A stretch of 64,000 nt of DNA from Blastomyces gilchristii SLH14081 (taxonomy: Eukaryota > Ascomycota > Eurotiomycetes > Onygenales > Ajellomycetaceae). The DNA lies in contig NW_003101658.1 of assembly GCF_000003855.2 (NCBI RefSeq), positions 571,874 to 635,873 on the forward strand, in the 5' to 3' direction. Positions 11,170-21,800 of this stretch are shown here, piece by piece. Position 1 is the first letter of the stretch. Every line of letters starts with the position of its first letter. The position numbers were made by a program, and so were the translations under genes. The notes under the pieces were generated by a model, which did not search any database, was not told where the DNA came from, and saw nothing but the letters and a program-made list of their open reading frames with translations.

Positions 11170-12709
11170 TCAGGGGAGATAAACGAGGTTGTCACTATCT
11201 TGCACGATCATCTCTTTGAGAACATGATCCAAAACATATCCGCATTTCTCCGCAGGATATTGGAGCAAGTTCACAATTCGAGGGTCTTCGTTGTGTTCGA
11301 GGAACATGCAAATTGCGAAACATTCCGAAGAAACCCTGTGATATATCCACCATTGATCCTCCTCGCACATTTTCCCAAGCCAATGGCTTAGTATGAGGAG
11401 TGCTCTGGGGTCCTTCTCCTGTAGGAGCTTGGTGTAGACGGGTTCGAGTCTTCCAATGAAGGTTATTAGCTTCCCAAAATTGTTTCTGTCGGCTTTGAGA
11501 GGCAACATGGGGCTGAGCATTCGAAGGGGCCAGTGATATGGGTTGGATTCTTCCGTGGTCGTTTCGTCGATCTCACATAGATCTGCAAGTTCTGGATGCA
11601 ATCCCTCCCGGCCGGGAGAGTTATTGTTAAAGCTGTGATTCTCATCATCGGATTCCATGAAGGCTTCGAACCAAATGCTTTGTTGCAATTGCTGTATGGA
11701 GATGGCTTCGAGGATATATCGAAGCCCAGATTGGCCTAACAGCCAGGAGAGTCTCGTAGGGTCCGATGAAAATATCCAAGAATTAGCAGGTTTACACTCC
11801 TCTGACCTGAAAATAATGGTACCCAATAACATGCAAGTTGACATAAGAGGGTCCATATTGTGCTCGTCGATCGGCTTTGAAATTTCCTTGCGGTACAATT
11901 TTAACGCATTCTCCCAATGGATTGCTGCGGCTATATCAAATGATTTGTCATGAGGCAGCAAATGGCGGAGGTGTGTTACTGCGACACCAAAAACGGCGTG
12001 CATGAGGTATGGGTTCTAATATGAAACAAGTTTTAGTAGCCTGCACGGGAAACGGACGAAACAGGAGATCGATCGCAAAGTACCTGAAAAGCCAATTGCA
12101 TCATTTTACCGCTCATGACTACCCGATGAGCATCTGACAAGGAAGATGCATGCGCGGCCATAGTTATAAAATGATGAAAAAACTCTACGGTTCTATGGCT
12201 TATTGACTTCATCACCGGGAGAAAGGCCTTATCAGTGGACGTATCCAGTTGCAGGACCCGATTGATTTTATCAGCTAAGTCGTCCACAGACATCGAGAAC
12301 TGCACCGATGAAGGCGGAATATAGGTGCCAGCGGCCATTTGATAAGATTCCCCGTGCGTTATCGGTTGATGCCGCTGGACTGCTAATGCGGAGTAATCAC
12401 AGCTTACCCCATACATCACACATCTTTGACAATTTGGTTTCGTCTCATCACACTTGAAGCTAGTATCAGCATCTTTTCCATGTGCAAAAGAGCTCAGTGG
12501 AACGGATGCATTGGGCTACTCCTGAGCTAATGATGCCAACGAGACATTGAACATACCTTGACTCTCCTTTTCTTGCAATTCAAACATCCAGTTCGAGACT
12601 TGCGATGAGGCCGACGGGCATGATAGACGGTTTCCTTAGGTTGTCGAGAAGGTCTATATGGTTCTTTAAAGCGGAAAATTAGCTGGTTTTTGACGAGGCG
12701 ACTCTCCAT
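11170..12709 (-). CDS. Zn2Cys6 (C6) fungal transcription factor
   Basis: Predicted binuclear zinc-cluster regulator of 455 residues, joined on the minus strand from 12709-12557, 12452-12084 and 12015-11170. The DNA-binding domain is split by intron 1 exactly between K51 and C52. After splicing the six ligands are C42, C45, C52, C59, C62 and C69 in the spacing CX2CX6CX6CX2CX6C, preceded by the basic RRPHRKSRTG. The rest is helical and resembles the short C-terminal regulatory region of Upc2/sterol-uptake-type and related C6 factors, with no separate second domain visible. Length is at the short end for the class but typical for this subtype. It converges on the neighbouring lactonase gene. The target genes are unknown. 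Confidence 0.85.
12016..12083 (-). other. intron 2 of C6 regulator
   Basis: On the minus strand donor GTACTT, branch-like CTACTAAA, acceptor ATATTAG, 68 nt. It joins QLAFQ to NPYLMHAV in frame. Confidence 0.8.
12453..12556 (-). other. intron 1 of C6 regulator, inside the zinc cluster
   Basis: On the minus strand the donor is GTATGT (12556) and the acceptor CTTCAAG ends at 12453, 104 nt. Splicing is required to give the complete six-cysteine cluster. Confidence 0.85.
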
Positions 12710-13789
12710 TATAGGATGATGTTGGTCACTTCAAGTCCTCAAAAGGGAGTTCTGGCAAACGAGAAGCGATTACAAAGGATGGGAGCAATCAAGGCACCAG
12801 ATGAAGCGCTCATATCAACTTCCAATATAGGCAGCTAAGAAGTAGTGTTCTGACTCCTGCAAAATGGGTCAAGTACCTTTTCAATGTTCAGAAAGGGGCT
12901 ATGCTGTGCGCCACTGATACTCTTCTCGTCTTCCTGTCCAAATGTCACCAAAAAGCTGTTGATATCTGTCATAGCCCTCTGTAGTATAATCTGCCTTGCG
13001 AGAAACTGGGCCGAATCATGAGCCTGAGTGGAAGCCGGCAGCCTCGCCATTGTAACTGACCCGATGAGCTTCTAGACGCAATCACTCTCACATATCTCGG
13101 CCACACGGCCACTAAACTCGTATTCAGTGTGTTTCTTGTCCAGCTTTTGAAAAATAACAACAACACAGGAGGCTGAGCCTTTAACTGTAATTTTGTACTA
13201 ATACGAAAAGGGAAAGGGCTCACTTTTGGGCAAAATAGTTTAAATTGACGTTTCTTGCAAATCTGCCCCTCAGGCGGGATTGTAGTTCATACCAGACAGA
13301 AAACAATTCGTATACATGGTTTAAAAAGGTTACGTTGCACTCAGCCTCATCCAGAGCTATTTTTTACCTATCTAATTGCTGTTATATATATATATATATT
13401 TTAGCATGGAGGGCCCTGCAAGGCGAACACATAACCCTAAGCATTTTGCTCGCCTACACTTGTTGAAATTTAGATTCTGCAGGGTATCATGACGGACTAA
13501 AAGCACCCCTAGGGGTCAAGATATGGCTCTCAAAGCCGCATGACGTTGCCTCACGGAATTTACCTGATGCTAGAAATGCTTTTGACTCGTACTGTTGAAG
13601 GCGCAAGCACCTGGGACTAGTTTAAGGTACCCCGGCGACGATTTCCGCCGGCAAGGCACGGCTTCTAAGTGGAAGTCCGCCCAACTGAAATGAACTTCTT
13701 ACAGTCGCGGGTTGGATGATAACTAACCATCGGAGACAATGGTCTCGCCATGTATGCCTTGCCAGATTGTGTTAGCAGTAAACGTGCAC
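12710..13789. other. intergenic upstream of C6 regulator
   Basis: Includes the presumed promoter of the minus-strand regulator. A 71-codon minus-strand frame from 13050 to 12835 starts with ATG and reads as a plausible helical peptide, but has no recognised relatives and no clear splice partners. A short (TA)n run lies at about 13385-13400. Nothing else is supported. Confidence 0.4.
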
Positions 13790-15180
13790 ACGACATTCTC
13801 CCCGGAATCAGGGAACAGGCCTAGGGAAGTGAAGATTGCTTATTTCTATCTGAACGTACGTGTCCTTTATGGCACGAAGCGGCGAGATAAATTTCTGGTA
13901 CTTCATTTTATACATGGGGGTTTTGCTATATGTTTGGAAGTAAAGGCTTGCGCCATACAGAGCTGGACTTCATTGGATTATTTAATGGTGGCACAACTAA
14001 TGCAAATGAATGCCTAATCCTCGTATCCCATAACTACCAGTATGATTTTTATCATACTACGTATGCTCCTCTATTTTTATTGTCACTGTCAACTGTGCGG
14101 CTAATCTGGACCATTAGGCTGGGGATGTGCGGCAGGGCTTTACGAACGCAAACATTCGCATTAATGATTATCTTGCTTCTCTCTAGTGACTACGATATAC
14201 ATTGGCTTATATGGAGGTGACCCAACGCTTATTACTGCGGTTGGATATGACGCAGGAGCTAGCATTATCACCACGATGCTTACGAGTAATGGCGGACGTG
14301 ACAAGCTGCCATTTTCGAAGGTAAATCTTCCCCTCCTTCATGTCCACCCTTATCACTTCTAGTAGAAGCATGTTACGTTAATGCGAACTTCTAGGGCGAT
14401 TTTATCTTCTCCCAATATCATACCACATCGCGGGGTGATTGTCTGCTGCAAGCAAATCTATGAAGATATACTTGAAGTTACAAATTGCGAATTCGATTTC
14501 TCTTCTTAAGGATTTTCCTGCGGACAAGCTCGTTTCAGCTGTCAACCATGAACTTATCGCTTAAGGGCATAATATCTGCCGTGGCAGGTTAGTCAGGTCA
14601 GTCCCAGATAGAGGCTTTGGGCTAATTATTGACGGCGCCTATATTCCCGATACATCCTAGATCTTATATACGCAGGGCCCGTTTTCACCAAGCTATCGCG
14701 GTGGAATCTTCAAACACACCCCAAGGAAGCCCATGGGATATCTTCGGACTCTGGGTTCCCAGAGAGGTTTCCTGCACGTGCCGAGTGATGTTTCCGGATG
14801 CAAGTGACGCCACATTCAAGCGAATTCACGATCTATTCCCCGTGCCATTGAACCAACCGGTGGAGACTCTAGCACGGGACCGGGTCACATCTGCGCTAGC
14901 AAATTTGCTAATTGCAGTATGAGCAGGCCTTCTGCATGTAAACCAAAGAACCACACCGACTAAAGATGAGGACGTCGCCCTTCAATTCCAATCGTACATT
15001 CGGAGATTCGTTACTGGAACTGGTGCTGAATTACCTATATATCTGGGCTCGTCTGGCTGGCCTCCCGACAAGCGGCTGATATTATAATCGTGAAGGCGGA
15101 AGCATTGGAACTTACCCGCGACTCGTGGAATGCTCATGGAATCAATGAAACATTGATAGATACTGCCTCTAGACTTTGAG
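13790..15180 (+). pseudogene. decayed type-B carboxylesterase
   Basis: Remains of an alpha/beta-hydrolase of the carboxylesterase/lipase type, spread over all three forward frames. In order: EDCLFL then LNVRV (frameshift between them, about 13830-13860); the oxyanion region FIHGGFAI at about 13905-13935; LYGGDPTLITAVGYDAGAS at about 14200-14270; a retained GT-AG intron (14321-14394); AILSSPNIIPHRGVIVC; then QPVETLARDRVTSALANLL near 14850-14920 and FQSYIRRFVTGTGAELPIY near 15000. The nucleophile elbow, normally GESAG, reads GYDAG, so the catalytic Ser is gone. Several frameshifts and stops confirm it is dead. It is not AT-mutated like the transposons, so it decayed by ordinary mutation. Confidence 0.75.
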
Positions 15181-15457
15181 AGTGGAGCGTGAGACGGTGG
15201 AGCTGTATCTGCCTCGTGTGCATGAAATTACGAGTGGCGAATATTACCGAAGACAGACCGAGACAACAATGACATTGAATGCTAATTATAGCGTTAATTT
15301 CTATATTATCATATCATTTCCGTCGACATTCGAGTGAGCGACATTCACCCAAAAAAAAAGGGGGGGAGTTGGTGGTCGAAAAAGGGGGTGGCGCGAACCA
15401 TGACACTTTCTTAGTTATTATTTGTGTCTCAAGGTATGCCCAGAGTACTGCAAACAC
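15181..15457. other. intergenic before tRNA-Ser
   Basis: Short gene-free stretch with an A9 run followed by G-rich sequence at about 15352-15367. Nothing was recognised. Confidence 0.4.
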
Positions 15458-15580
15458 GGCACAGTGGTAGAGTGGTTAATACGTGAGACTCGAATTCTCC
15501 AAATGTGGTTAGTTCGCATTTGGTAAGCTTTAGACCATCTCATGCCTTCGGGCGCGTAGGTTCGAATCCTGCCTGTGTCG
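15458..15580 (+). tRNA. tRNA-Ser(CGA) with 42-nt intron
   Basis: Class II tRNA decoding UCG. The acceptor stem pairs GGCACAG (15458-15464) with CTGTGTC (15573-15579), including one G-U pair, with discriminator G at 15580. The D-arm is GTA...TAC. The anticodon stem TGAGA pairs with TCTCA at 15538-15542, and anticodon CGA is 15491-15493. The intron occupies 15495-15536, at the canonical 37/38 position. The long variable arm GCC-TTCG-GGC marks a serine tRNA, and the T-arm is GTAGG-TTCGAAT-CCTGC. The A box (TGGTAGAGTGG) and B box (GGTTCGAATCC) match polymerase III consensus. The mature length without CCA is 81 nt. Confidence 0.92.
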
Positions 15581-15583
15581 ATT

Positions 15584-15596
15584 CTTTTTTTTTTTT
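15584..15596 (+). terminator. Pol III terminator of tRNA-Ser
   Basis: A run of about 12 T residues starts 4 nt after the tRNA 3' end, as expected for RNA polymerase III termination. Confidence 0.8.
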
Positions 15597-15818
15597 CTGC
15601 ATGATGTGTTTTCCTTGTTGACTCTGAACCTACTTTCATCTCTACTACTATATTGCTAGAATCAAATCAAAGATGAAGGAAGAAACAGTCAATTAATCAG
15701 ATATTGAACAAAGCTCAGAAGAAAACAGTAAAAATTAAAAATTAAAGTTAAATAAATAGTCTTCAATTATTAATAATATAGAATTTTACAAATTCAATTC
15801 TAGAAGAGCATCAAAAAA

Positions 15819-15937
15819 ACATACAACAGCCGGGATTCGCTGGTGGTCACCCACCCAACTACTAACCGGCCGGCGAGTGGCTTAAGTACGGCTGAGCGGA
15901 CGGGAAGCCCTGCTTTCCACTCCCTATGGTCGTATGT
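15819..15937 (-). rRNA. 5S ribosomal RNA
   Basis: Complete 119-nt 5S rRNA on the minus strand. It starts ACATACGACCATAGG, contains the internal promoter region GTAGTTGGGTGGGTGACC, and ends GGCTGTTGTATGT, pairing with the 5' end to close helix I. Dispersed single 5S genes, outside the rDNA array, are usual in filamentous ascomycetes. The minus-strand T7 run just downstream (A run at 15813-15819 on the plus strand) serves as terminator. Confidence 0.95.
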
Positions 15938-18019
15938 GTTTATCCACCAAATGATTACCCTATTTATATCATAATGGATCTTTTGAAGAATGAAAATTTT
16001 TACACCTATTTTTCTATTTATATATGAAATATATAAAGATAACTAAGTACTCCGTATATTAGATATTACGGACGGACTCAGGTTTATTCTTTTTCTTTTA
16101 TTTACCAATACGGATCTCAGTATTTTGTCAATATTTTTAATTTAGTTTGCGCTGAGCCCAGCCCGTTTCCTGAACATTTATTTTGTCCAATATGAGGTAT
16201 CAAGGATGAGTATTGACATTTGAGGCATTTATCAGAGAATGGCATATCTACAAATCATGAATTCCCCCAGGTTATCAAAGTATTGTGACCCTGTCAAGCT
16301 CTGATAGATCCATCAGTCAGTGTCTTCATAAAGGGGGCTGGGGAAAGAAATTAGCTGTTTAGTGGCTAGCCTTCTTCAGACTTTTCAACAAATCTTAATT
16401 CTAACCCATTCATTGCTCCATACCTAGCGACTTTGTCTGCCAGACATGAAAAAACCAAATACATCATCTCACTACCTCCACGGAATTGATATACAAAAAT
16501 TGTACCCATAACACCTGGGCAGCATTATCGGGAAGCGCTCTTCTACTCCGTTCCATGTCTGTAAAATGCGGCTGCATGAGAGCTTCTAGCACCAGAGGCA
16601 AGGTTGGCGGGTCTTGCGTAGGCAGGCCATTGTCTCTCGCCGGGACGCTTATACCTACGTCTATCGCCATTGCATCGTGATCTTGGAAGCGCTCCGGAAC
16701 CTAGGAAATGGAGCACCATTGTGCGCACCCACAAAGGGTGGTGTAGTTGGACCAAATGCGTTTCGAGTCTGAATACGGGTCCTGCAGGATGTGTCTGCTC
16801 GTAGCGGTCCCCTCTACCAGGATGATATGCTACGTTACTTGAAGTAATACCGGGGGAGGGAAGCGAGCGGATAGAGACGATAGGATTGAACATGAGGTTG
16901 GTATGCGAAGAGACATTAGGCTTTTACGAGGTGCGTCTTTCCTCGCTTTCTAGATGCTTCACCGAGGCCTGCGTTGTGGAAATGCGGGGGATGCTCAGGT
17001 TCGCCTTGATTAATTCCAGGCTTCAAGGCTTGAAGAGTTCTAACGTGACGAAGGCCACACAGCTCGTGTGAAGACTCACTCCCATGGAACGCACAATGGG
17101 AACGGTAGCATCATTTCATCATCCCAATTCTCTTGAGCACACACATCCGCCAAACCCTTCGAGCTCTTCGCCATCCGAACCACCCGCATCCACAGCCGTC
17201 AGTGAAACAGTGCGCCAGAATCCTGAGAAAAAGGAAAGGACCAACAGGATCAGAGCGGAAAAATCACTGTCAAACTCTAATTACGAGGTTGCCAGCCGAA
17301 TGCCAAAAACCCACGAGGATTACATTTGCAGGGTGCAATTAATAGTGGCCCATGTCTCATTAGCTCATCCTCTACATTCAACCCCCGCTACCAATTCTTC
17401 AGGCGGTTCCAGGTCGTGCTCGGGGGAACAAAGGCACTAAAAGCTCCATGGGTCGCGGTGCAATACCCCTCCTCAAAATGGAAAATACATGGGGAAAAAA
17501 AATGAAAAAAAATAGCATGAAGCGAAAAGGAAAAATGCACTGGCTGTGATTTAATTATTGGGACAAATGCCACGCTTCTCCTTTTTGTTGGGCTTTTCTT
17601 TCTGCGGATTAATTAAAGGTAAGGGCGAATACCCCTCGAGACTCTTTGTTTCAGCGACATGCTCATGCACAACAACACCCTGCATTTCCGTTCATATGAA
17701 AAGATGCATGGAAGCGGTGACACCCGATGATTTGCAACTATAATGCATTCCATTGGGGCTACCTATGCGCGACTTAAAAGGAATGGAAATGAGGAAATTT
17801 TACGTTAAATTGGATTCTTAGGCACATCAAATGGCTGCTCATTGATTCATCAACCGGCAATAATGAAGCAACAAAGTGGGACAGATAAATACATCAAACC
17901 GGGGCACAGGATCCATGCCAGAGTCGAACGGGCAAACTATGAAAAGTGAGCGTGCAGCATATTCGCCGCTGAATATAAAAAAAACCCCACTGCTCCCACT
18001 AGAAAGAAAGCGTTATGCT
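15938..18019. other. gene-poor intergenic region
   Basis: No confident gene. Between 16464 and 16893 the minus strand reads protein-like in two frames (QTHPAGPVFRLETHLVQLHH, then VPERFQDHDAMAIDVGIS and LPLVLEALMQPHFTD), which could be a broken or spliced gene fragment of unknown family. The nonamer TACTCCGTA occurs at 16048-16056. The rest shows nothing recognisable. Confidence 0.4.
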
Positions 18020-18752
18020 CTAGACGAAAATCACATGGCCAAAGAAGGGAGTCATATGGAAGTTTGGCTGATCAGGCGGGCTCCAAGCACCCAGTTTTTG
18101 ATCCGGGAATGTCTCCGGGGAGGTGATGGTGCGGAAGAAATTCATCCGCCAGCACGTGCCTTGAAGACCTCTCTCGGGCACGTTAAAGAGCGCAAGCGGG
18201 ATCTGGACTTCAGACTTCCAGGTCTTCGCTCTGCGATTGAGTGTGGGTTTCGGCAAACATCTCGTTCCCGAAGGGATCAGAAATGAAGGCATGATCCAGG
18301 GGGGTGTTTGGTGCGCGCACACGCGAGGGATTGTAAATGAACGACTGGTAGGTGACGTTATTCGGGTTTACTTCGAATTCGAGGTATGTCTGCGGTGCGT
18401 CGTCGCCGCGCTGTATGAACGCCTCCATCACTGAATACTTCCAGATGTCGTCGTTGGTGCCCTGTTTGGGGTCGAAATGGAAATCCTTCTCATCGTATGC
18501 CGTGAAGGTCAGATGGAGCATGGGGGAGATTTTGGAGGTTTCACTGCTATAGCAGAGGTCGACTTGAGTCTTCGGGAATTTCAATCCCTCGGGGACTGAC
18601 TTGTCGAAGACGACCTTGCCTTTCCTCGGACATTCGGGAACCGTGACAGATGGAAGTTTTTGATCGCGACCGTGATCGCTCAGGACTTCTGCGTCTACAG
18701 AAACGGTCATTGCCGCCCCTAGGGCGCAGAGGAGGAGGGAGTTGAGGAGCAT
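18020..18752 (-). pseudogene. secreted CBM9-like domain protein, frameshifted
   Basis: Minus-strand gene starting at ATG 18752 with a clear signal peptide (MLLNSLLLCALGAAMTVSVDA). The body matches fungal proteins with a carbohydrate-binding family-9-like beta-sandwich: segments such as DDIWKYSVMEAFIQRG, TYLEFEVNPNNVTYQSFIYN and, in another frame, WKSEVQIPLALFNVPE, WRMNFFRTITSPETFP and NFHMTPFFGHVIFV before the stop at 18020. The first frame stops (TGA) at about 18210, right where the second begins. There is no room or splice signal for an intron, so a +1 (or -2) shift near 18205-18225 separates them. The 733-nt length is not a multiple of three. Repair would give about 243 residues. It is either a young pseudogene or a sequencing error. 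A TATATATA at 18874-18882 lies about 120 nt before the start. Confidence 0.72.
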
Positions 18753-18882
18753 TATTGTAGCTGAGTGGATATATGTAACCAGAGTGATGGATTCTGGAAG
18801 GTGCTGAAGTGACAGGAGGCCGATGAGATGAAAAAAAAAAGAACTTGCTTTCAGTTCCCGGACGGGCTGTCTCATATATATA

Positions 18883-21800
18883 GCGCCAGGTAACGAGCTC
18901 TTATTGCATGCTGATCCCAAAAGCAAGCGTGGAATATTAAATCCGGGCCTCTCCTTTGTCAACGTTACAGGGTTCTGTAGTGTAGTGCGGCAAGACACAA
19001 GGTGCATACATACAGAGCGATTGCATGTAGCATAGAGCAACGCGGATTTCGACTCAAGGCATAACTGTCTGATAGCCTTCCGCAGCATGGCACTATATCC
19101 CGCCACAGCCGGGACAAACGGTTGTGGAGCCGTTCGTGGCTTGAGGTGTTGTCTTGACTGTGTTTTTATACGGGGTAAAGTAGCATCCATATCCATCTCG
19201 GCCAGCTCCAACTTATACCTCTGGAGCCTGCGGCGCTGCCAATGGATGCTATGTTCCGCGTTGAATGTAACTTCAACAAACGTGAGAGAGGGAGTTCTCC
19301 CCAGTGGTCTAGTGTCTACTTTTGTCGGGCAATGGCTCTCCTTGTCTTTCCCTCCTTCTCTCTCTCTGTATATCCGCCAGGGAAGAACTTCATAACATTC
19401 AAGATTCCGGTTCTGGCTCCAGTAAAGCAGCATATAGACAGTTAAGGGTTTCTGCGGGTATGTTATATTGAATTGACATACAGTAAATGATCATGGAAAC
19501 AAAATCTTGATTTCACCTGAATGCAATGTGCATACGGAGTACAGAGTACATGACACACAGTATTATGCAAAATGTAATTAGCACATTCATCTCAAGATAA
19601 ACTAACTATATGATGAGCCAGGGTCAATTGTTAATGGCTCAGCGAGGCAAATTCCTCAGCTCCTGTATTCAGACTGCATATCTAGAGCATCCTCTCTGCA
19701 TACATACATACATACATAGTTATGTGATCTGAAAATTTATCCAATATGATAGGTAATTTTCTCATTATTGGCTAGAATAGTGTTTGCACATCCAGCTAGT
19801 GTTGATCACATCTTCTCTTCTGAATTCTAGTATGGCTCTAATGTATGAAGTTACTTCGCAGCATTCCTCGTACATCTTCATGATACTGATAATACTGCCT
19901 GCTTGGTCACTTTTTCGCTTTTTCCCTTTTACAAGATGTAGTTCAAAAAATGGTAAAGGATTATCAAAATAAATACTCTACAGGATCAATTTGTGTAGAA
20001 CAAAAAAAAAAGAACTCGGAAAGAAAATTGGTTTAGATATAAATAAACCACCACCCACAGCTGTACAGACAAACTTAAAAAAACAAGCCGCGATGTTAAA
20101 AAACACTTTCTAAGTGATTTTACATAGAAGGTCGATCAATTTTATATCAGTAACCTGCTGTTCTCAAGTTTTTATGCTCAACTATGATGTGGTGTAAGCT
20201 TATGCTTGACTAAGTGGAGATATATTTCTTTATATGATAAGCTGTTGAAGCCCCTGTTCCTTTATGTTTGATCCCTACCTCTCACTTACTTAGTAAATGA
20301 GCATTGGTGATAATAATAATAGTATATTTAATAATAATGAATGATAATACAACAGCGCGGAGATTAATGAATTGCTTAGCAAAAATATGCTTATAAAGAG
20401 TTGTGAAAAACTGCAAGTTGAATTTTTTTTTTTTTAAACAAGAAAACCCTGATGATAACCCCCTCATTCAAATCATTGAATTATATATTAAAAAAGTTAG
20501 CTCCCTTGCACGTTGTTAAAATTTGCTCTCTGGTATCAAAACTTCAGGTAACTAACTGTGCGCCTCCCAACTGCATCGGAAGAATGCCAAGAACATATTT
20601 CTGCTCGTTCCACTTATCTAGTCTGAGATGTCCATCTGAGCGTCCTTTCTTATGAATTCTTTAACTGTCATCTTTTTACATAGATATAGCTATCCCCTAC
20701 CTTATATGACTCGGTATCAGCTAACGAGAACATAGGGAAGCCCGCGTCACTTATCCATATCAAAACCTGGTGAGAAACCGAGCGGAAGAAGTTCGGACAT
20801 ACTGCGTAAATGCAAGCGGGGCCCCCCCACCTATGCCGCTTTCTATAGATAGCAGCGGATATAGAGAAACCAGCTCCGCCGCCTCAGCTTCCGGAACGGC
20901 CATGGAGGGGATGTCGAAAGCGGTGCAGGGGGTTTGTTTCCACGCTCATTTTGTGCTTCGGAGCTCTCGGCGTGTGTGAATTTCGTAACAGCGTCGTGGG
21001 GAGGGAGAATCCTGGGAAAAGGGGCCCCTTTTTGTAAGGTACGAGGATCATAGAGGTCTGCGCAGTTTGAGGCCATGCATGATTGTTCGCGGTCAAAGCG
21101 GATCGAGATACATGACTAATGTAAAGCTAGGACAGTTGAGCGGACGAGAAGCCTTGACTACTGGACCGACCATAATCATGAGAACAGGTACTGCATCTAC
21201 CGATGTAGATATGAAGTTGATGAAGTATTCTGAGCACTTTTGTTGCATCATCGCTCTCCCGATTATTATCTTTGGTGGCGGAACAAGTAGGAACATCAAC
21301 TTCTTTTGCCGCATTATAATCATCCATCGCTCTAGATCGCGTCGACGCAAAAAATCACATCCGGATCGTTCGATACGGAGTTGTCGGATCCTCATGTGGA
21401 TGCCTCCTTGTTGAATGGACAAGGTATGAAGGACATGCAGCAGTCAACATAAGATCCGATACAACGGGTATTCAGGCGAATTTATTTTTTGGCTCCTGTG
21501 TATTTGCAAAATTCATATTGAAACTCAAATATTTCGGGATTGCGACCTGTATCGCGCTGTTAATCACAAAACCACATTTTGCAATCTCCCAGTCATTTAT
21601 TTCTGGTTATCGGGTGATGAGATATTGTACTGCGACCTCACTTCTTGCAAAAGAAAACGTTCAGCCCATACCAATATGTCTAACACCCGAAAGTCTCCTG
21701 TTTCAAGTACACGGACCAGAACGAAAGACCGTGATGAAAACGGAGAAAGCAAAGGCCGACGTTTGAAATCTGGCTGTTTTGAAGAAAAGAAAAGGCGGAA

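Noticed and set aside
12835..13223. Small minus-strand genes upstream of the C6 regulator
   Set aside because: Two overlapping short frames without recognisable domains, splice partners or clear start context.
18753..19433. Upstream extension of the CBM9-like reading frame (407 codons in all)
   Set aside because: The part before ATG 18752 has no protein-like features, the signal peptide starts at 18752, and a TATA-like element lies inside the extension.
20770..21430. Overlapping frames in the 18.9-26.3 kb region
   Set aside because: No conserved motif, overlapping on both strands, and composition like surrounding non-coding DNA.
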